NCBI RefSeq assembly: GCF_004153685.1
Contig: NZ_SDQD01000002.1
Span: forward strand, 992,001-1,056,000
Direction of reading: 5' to 3'
DNA: 64,000 nucleotides
Source of the DNA: Pollutimonas harenae
GTDB taxonomy: Bacteria > Pseudomonadota > Gammaproteobacteria > Burkholderiales > Burkholderiaceae_B
The notes below the pieces were generated by a model that was not told the origin of the DNA, searched no databases, and saw only the letters and a list, made by a program, of their open reading frames with translations. A program made the translations under genes and the position numbers. Below are positions 61,801 through 64,000 of the stretch, one piece after another; the first letter of the stretch is position 1, and each line of letters begins with the position of its first letter.

Positions 61801-64000
61801 ATGATGATTTTGGAGCGAACACCATCGACGTTAACGCCATCAGCCAAGGCACCGAAGGCCCAGTCGCCGGTGGTGGTTATCGTAGCCCCCGACGTGGTGA
61901 TCAGCCCCCCAACCTCTGCCAGCAGCGCGGCCGCTTGCGTTCTGTTCAGCCGAGTGCTCTCGTCCTCACCAACATATTCAAAATGGTCACCTTCAATAGT
62001 GATTGCAGTATTGTTAACTTCAACGATACCGCCCGCATGCTTGGCGATGACGCCATGACCGCCGTGACCCCATTCGTTCACACTGCCAGTTGTCAAAATC
62101 GAACCACCATTGAGCGTAATTTTGGTTTCGCCGGCACCGTACTGATTCTCGGCGAACGCGCCAAAGCCACCGGCACCTGCTGTGGTTACCTTTGCCGTAC
62201 TGATAATTTGACCGCCATTCTGGGCATACAGGCCCCAGGATTTATCGCCACCAGCTGTAACAGTACCGCCATTAAGCGTAATAACTGGAATCTGATCATC
62301 CGTAAGGCCGGCTTCAGCGTCGACTTCCGACACATAGGCGTGAACCACATGAGAATTCACGCCGGCGGTGGAAATGGCTGTATCCGTGGTTGTTACTTCG
62401 GCTCCCTTTGCTGCATGAATTCCACGAGTGTAGTTGTCGCCAGTAGCTGCGATGCGACCGCGCGTTGTGTTGACAGTAGACCCAGCACCGCTAGCATAAA
62501 CCCCAAAGGTCATATTGCCTGTGCTAGTACCCTCACCGCCAACAGTCACGTCAGTATCGACCATGACGACTGAGCTGCCAACGTTTGGAACAGGCACCGA
62601 TCCAGGAGTCTGGGTCGGACTTACTTGTCCCACGGAAATACCGCGGCCGTGCGAACCAGTTGTCTCAATCTCGACATCCGTAAGCTGGACATGGCCACCG
62701 TTGTAGGCAACGACTGCGTACGAGTAATCCTTATCGGTCGTTACAGTCAGCTCACTCGATGCTTCGATAACAGAACCGATGTTCTGCGCGAACAAACCAT
62801 AAGACTCAAGGCCGGATGTAGTTACTGAGCCGCCAATCAATTCGATCTTGGGAGCATCTGCTGGTTTATCCTCAGTCGATGCACCGCTATACGCATGAAC
62901 AGCGTTGGATAGTTCACCAGCAGTAGTTATTGCAACGTTGTCTGTAAAAATGGAAGCGTTGGTGGATGCTAGTAAACCACGCCCAAATTTGGCGTTATTG
63001 TTATCTACCCTACCGTCAGTAAGGTCAACGGTCGTTCCCGCGCCGTCTGCCCACACGACATTTGTAAGGTCACCAGTGCCAAGGCCGTTAGTTTCAGCGA
63101 TAAATTGAATATTTTTAGCAGTAATGGAAGAACCGCTTGCTGCATGGACAGTACTAGAGTTATTACTTGAATTTATTCCAGTTTTAACGACATTCCCAAT
63201 TAAAGGGTTCCCAGTTAAAGAAACTGAGCCACCATTCAACGCATGAATGCCACGAGTCTTGCCAGTGATATCGGTGCCAGTAACGATGGCAGTACTACCT
63301 GCGCCATCTACGACAAGGCCTTTTGCATTATTAGAAATTAGCGTTGCGCCTTCAAGAACAAGTTCGCTGTCAAATCGAACCTTAGCTGCATCGCCGTTCG
63401 CGTCCACCGTACTGTTCTTGTATGTAACAGAGCCGGAAGTTTCAGGCCCGCCAACCCCGTTCGTATCGCCAACCATCAAACCGATAGCACCGGTACCAGT
63501 AGCGTTGATGTTGGTACCGTCAAGCGTCACTATCCCGCCGTTATAGGCACGGACGCCAGCGGAGTTGGAACCTCCAAAGACGTTAATGACGCCACCATTA
63601 AGATCGACTGTACCACCAGCCCCTGCTTCTGCACCGAAGCTTCCAGGGCCATTGACATTAATCGTAACGCCGGTACCCGTAACGAGGCCTTCGATGGCCT
63701 GCACACCGTTACTATATTGACCGGCAGTAGTAATGACACCATCATTGATTGTTAGATAGCTGTACTTCCCACCGTCATCCCACGCTTGCGCGCCGTGAGC
63801 TCCAAAGCCAGCTTGCGCATTTGTTAAAATATCAACGCCTTCCAACGTGACATTTGAGCCATTAACAGAGCCTACGCCGCGCATTTTAGTGCCGTCGGCT
63901 GTAACGGTACCGCCGACAAGGATTTGAGTGGAATTATTAAAATAAACAACCCATTCGTTAGAACCCACGCTTGAGCGGCTGTAGTTTTGCCCAGACACCC
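58803..64000 (-). CDS. Autotransporter (type Va secreted protein), N-terminus missing
   Basis: At least 1732 residues; the frame is open to the window edge, so the start and signal peptide lie outside. The passenger (about 1-1450) is a beta-helix-type repeat protein rich in Gly, Thr, Ser, Asn and Val, with recurring units such as TTSGVEASGLYSRDGSKLTA. Near 1170-1290 it has tandem 20-residue units (FSGATSIGGSVAGAPGSSFA). The last 275 residues form a 12-stranded autotransporter barrel (PLWAQVVGSWTELDDDGNAA, GKGWRVGAALGFTDGDVKV) and end with the aromatic YLRVRF. It shares no promoter with flhDC. Adhesin or surface function is likely, ligand unknown. Confidence 0.9.
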   Translation of the reverse strand, partial: VSGQNYSRSSVGSNEWVVYFNNSTQILVGGTVTADGTKMRGVGSVNGSNVTLEGVDILTNAQAGFGAHGAQAWDDGGKYSYLTINDGVITTAGQYSNGVQAIEGLVTGTGVTINVNGPGSFGAEAGAGGTVDLNGGVINVFGGSNSAGVRAYNGGIVTLDGTNINATGTGAIGLMVGDTNGVGGPETSGSVTYKNSTVDANGDAAKVRFDSELVLEGATLISNNAKGLVVDGAGSTAIVTGTDITGKTRGIHALNGGSVSLTGNPLIGNVVKTGINSSNNSSTVHAASGSSITAKNIQFIAETNGLGTGDLTNVVWADGAGTTVDLTDGRVDNNNAKFGRGLLASTNASIFTDNVAITTAGELSNAVHAYSGASTEDKPADAPKIELIGGSVTTSGLESYGLFAQNIGSVIEASSELTVTTDKDYSYAVVAYNGGHVQLTDVEIETTGSHGRGISVGQVSPTQTPGSVPVPNVGSSVVMVDTDVTVGGEGTSTGNMTFGVYASGAGSTVNTTRGRIAATGDNYTRGIHAAKGAEVTTTDTAISTAGVNSHVVHAYVSEVDAEAGLTDDQIPVITLNGGTVTAGGDKSWGLYAQNGGQIISTAKVTTAGAGGFGAFAENQYGAGETKITLNGGSILTTGSVNEWGHGGHGVIAKHAGGIVEVNNTAITIEGDHFEYVGEDESTRLNRTQAAALLAEVGGLITTSGATITTTGDWAFGALADGVNVDGVRSKIIIDPNTTITTTKIGSSTVFARDGGQIEVTGATLKTAGQDARGLYARGSDAKVTATNVTVNTTGLYGHGAYARQGGDVSVTNSLITTSGVEASGLYSRDGSKLTADGVTVATKGNGAHGAYVRNGSEAIITGTNISTAGAGASALHTRSDSATTSGGKATATNSHFKTTGTNAHGVVLLGGSSLNMTGGSITATGAGSAGMRVHNQSTATLNGVTVVAAGSSLISSFSNPDRTQTINIGSGSDLTQNDGTLLLVSRETTDGVDGGANGTVALNLQSGSFSAGNVLDAAGSRQVTVTKASDAYWAGIVIDKTTVVVPDGGSQDYTDEEIDGSVASGEGSTITFNNGANITGSVSSGADSTTTFSGNTNIGGDVAGQQGSSASFSGATSIGGSVAGAPGSSFAFSGSSTDIGGSVAGVAGAAFSFSGPTNIGGNVVGDGASFNFGQGTPTTIAGNVGLSNGSILKGGTTSVPIQIAGDAQVGSGSTLGGNLNIAGMVSGSGTLGPGNSIGVQTYGSIGEFTGTYAAEVNAAGQSDLIRIASGDADLRGIDLVVGQENGTGGYKLNHDYTIVETAKADGISAVEGNKFASESLDASFNGVPVKLDAAKFGDNTVKIVLSPDTAAIDELRKGWTSNQNATWDGLLSAASGNALSGAVLSSPDMQDALNQLSGELHGSTQTALLNNSQLVTRTLSNRMRANLGAGLQAGAPTAQASGAVAGSMPTSNAYPLWAQVVGSWTELDDDGNAAKAKSDTAGLFIGADTEVGKGWRVGAALGFTDGDVKVNDRNSKSDVTSYTAALYGGNSWKTAKGQVNFLAGAAYTTNEVDSRRTVTVGGSQTLKADYDVNTTQLFTELGYAIPVGQASVVEPYLGLAWMSQKAKSFDEEGGSAALHGDSQTDDVTTFTLGLRGATTITTGKSEARLMAGLGWRHAAGDVDASRSMSFIQGAGDAFRVAGAPIAKNAAVVDLGAEMNVGKNTALGLSYNGQFGNGVSDNAGSVYLRVRF
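60440..60800 (-). repeat. Tandem 20-residue repeats in the autotransporter passenger
   Basis: About five or six units of roughly 60 bases, encoding variants of FSGxTxIGGxVAGxxGSSxx. They lie just before the region that should act as autochaperone. The units differ at the DNA level, so the array is not very recent. Confidence 0.75.

Noticed and set aside
63996-63998. Apparent start of the autotransporter
   Set aside because: This is a GTG valine codon within an open frame at the window edge, with no signal peptide after it. The gene continues beyond the window.

Overview
The window looks like part of the chromosome of a GC-rich betaproteobacterium of the Alcaligenaceae (Bordetella / Achromobacter / Pusillimonas type). 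The evidence is the FlhDC-controlled flagellar island with mot and che genes directly behind flhDC, a separate fliA/sigma-28 tier, a TRAP transporter, and a very large classical autotransporter beside the island. Family assignments come from reading motifs by eye; no database was searched.

Layout. 1-1430: end of a TRAP dicarboxylate transporter operon (tail of the small permease, then the large permease) with a terminator. 1431-2176: a non-coding stretch with two large imperfect palindromes. 2177-6850: a TDT/SLAC1-family anion exporter, prfB with an intact programmed frameshift, an SDR oxidoreductase and lysS. 6898-7785: a methylglyoxal synthase-like protein that reads as two MGS domains in tandem, with a degenerate N-terminal copy. 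8062-15372: late flagellar genes fliC, fliA, flaG, fliD, fliS, fliT, a second FliK-like gene, a stand-alone FlhB C-terminal-domain gene and fliE, plus a hemerythrin gene behind an NsrR-like palindrome. 15725-26808: the fliFGHIJKLMNOPQR operon. 26805-33229 (minus): flgK-flgL-receptor-lipoprotein-receptor, led by a sigma-28 promoter. 33340-40649 (minus): flgBCDEFGHIJ. 40777-42387 (plus): flgA, flgM, flgN. 42384-47973 (minus): flhB-flhA-flhF. 48141-58401 (minus): flhD-flhC-motA-motB-cheA-cheW-receptor-cheR-cheB-cheY-cheZ. 58803-64000 (minus): 3' part of an autotransporter that runs off the window.

How it works together. FlhDC (class 1) should activate the basal body, hook and export genes (class 2), including fliA. 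FliA then drives class 3 genes. I found four close matches to the sigma-28 consensus TAAA-N15-GCCGATAA, upstream of fliC, flaG, flgK and flgM. FlgM holds FliA until the hook is finished. Substrate switching should involve FliK and FlhB, but the window also carries a second FliK-like protein and a detached FlhB C-domain next to fliT. Three chemoreceptors, CheA/W/R/B/Y/Z and MotAB complete the motility system. No cheD and no flhG/fleN were seen.

The points most worth a second look are the tandem-MGS protein, the second FliK/FlhB-C pair, an 886-bp near-identical repeat shared by two receptors 24.3 kb apart, a receptor without a ligand domain but with a C-terminal xWxxF tether coupled to a lipoprotein gene, FlhF with an unrecognised C-terminal extension of about 380 residues and no FlhG partner, the NsrR-like site at the hemerythrin gene, and the two large palindromes.
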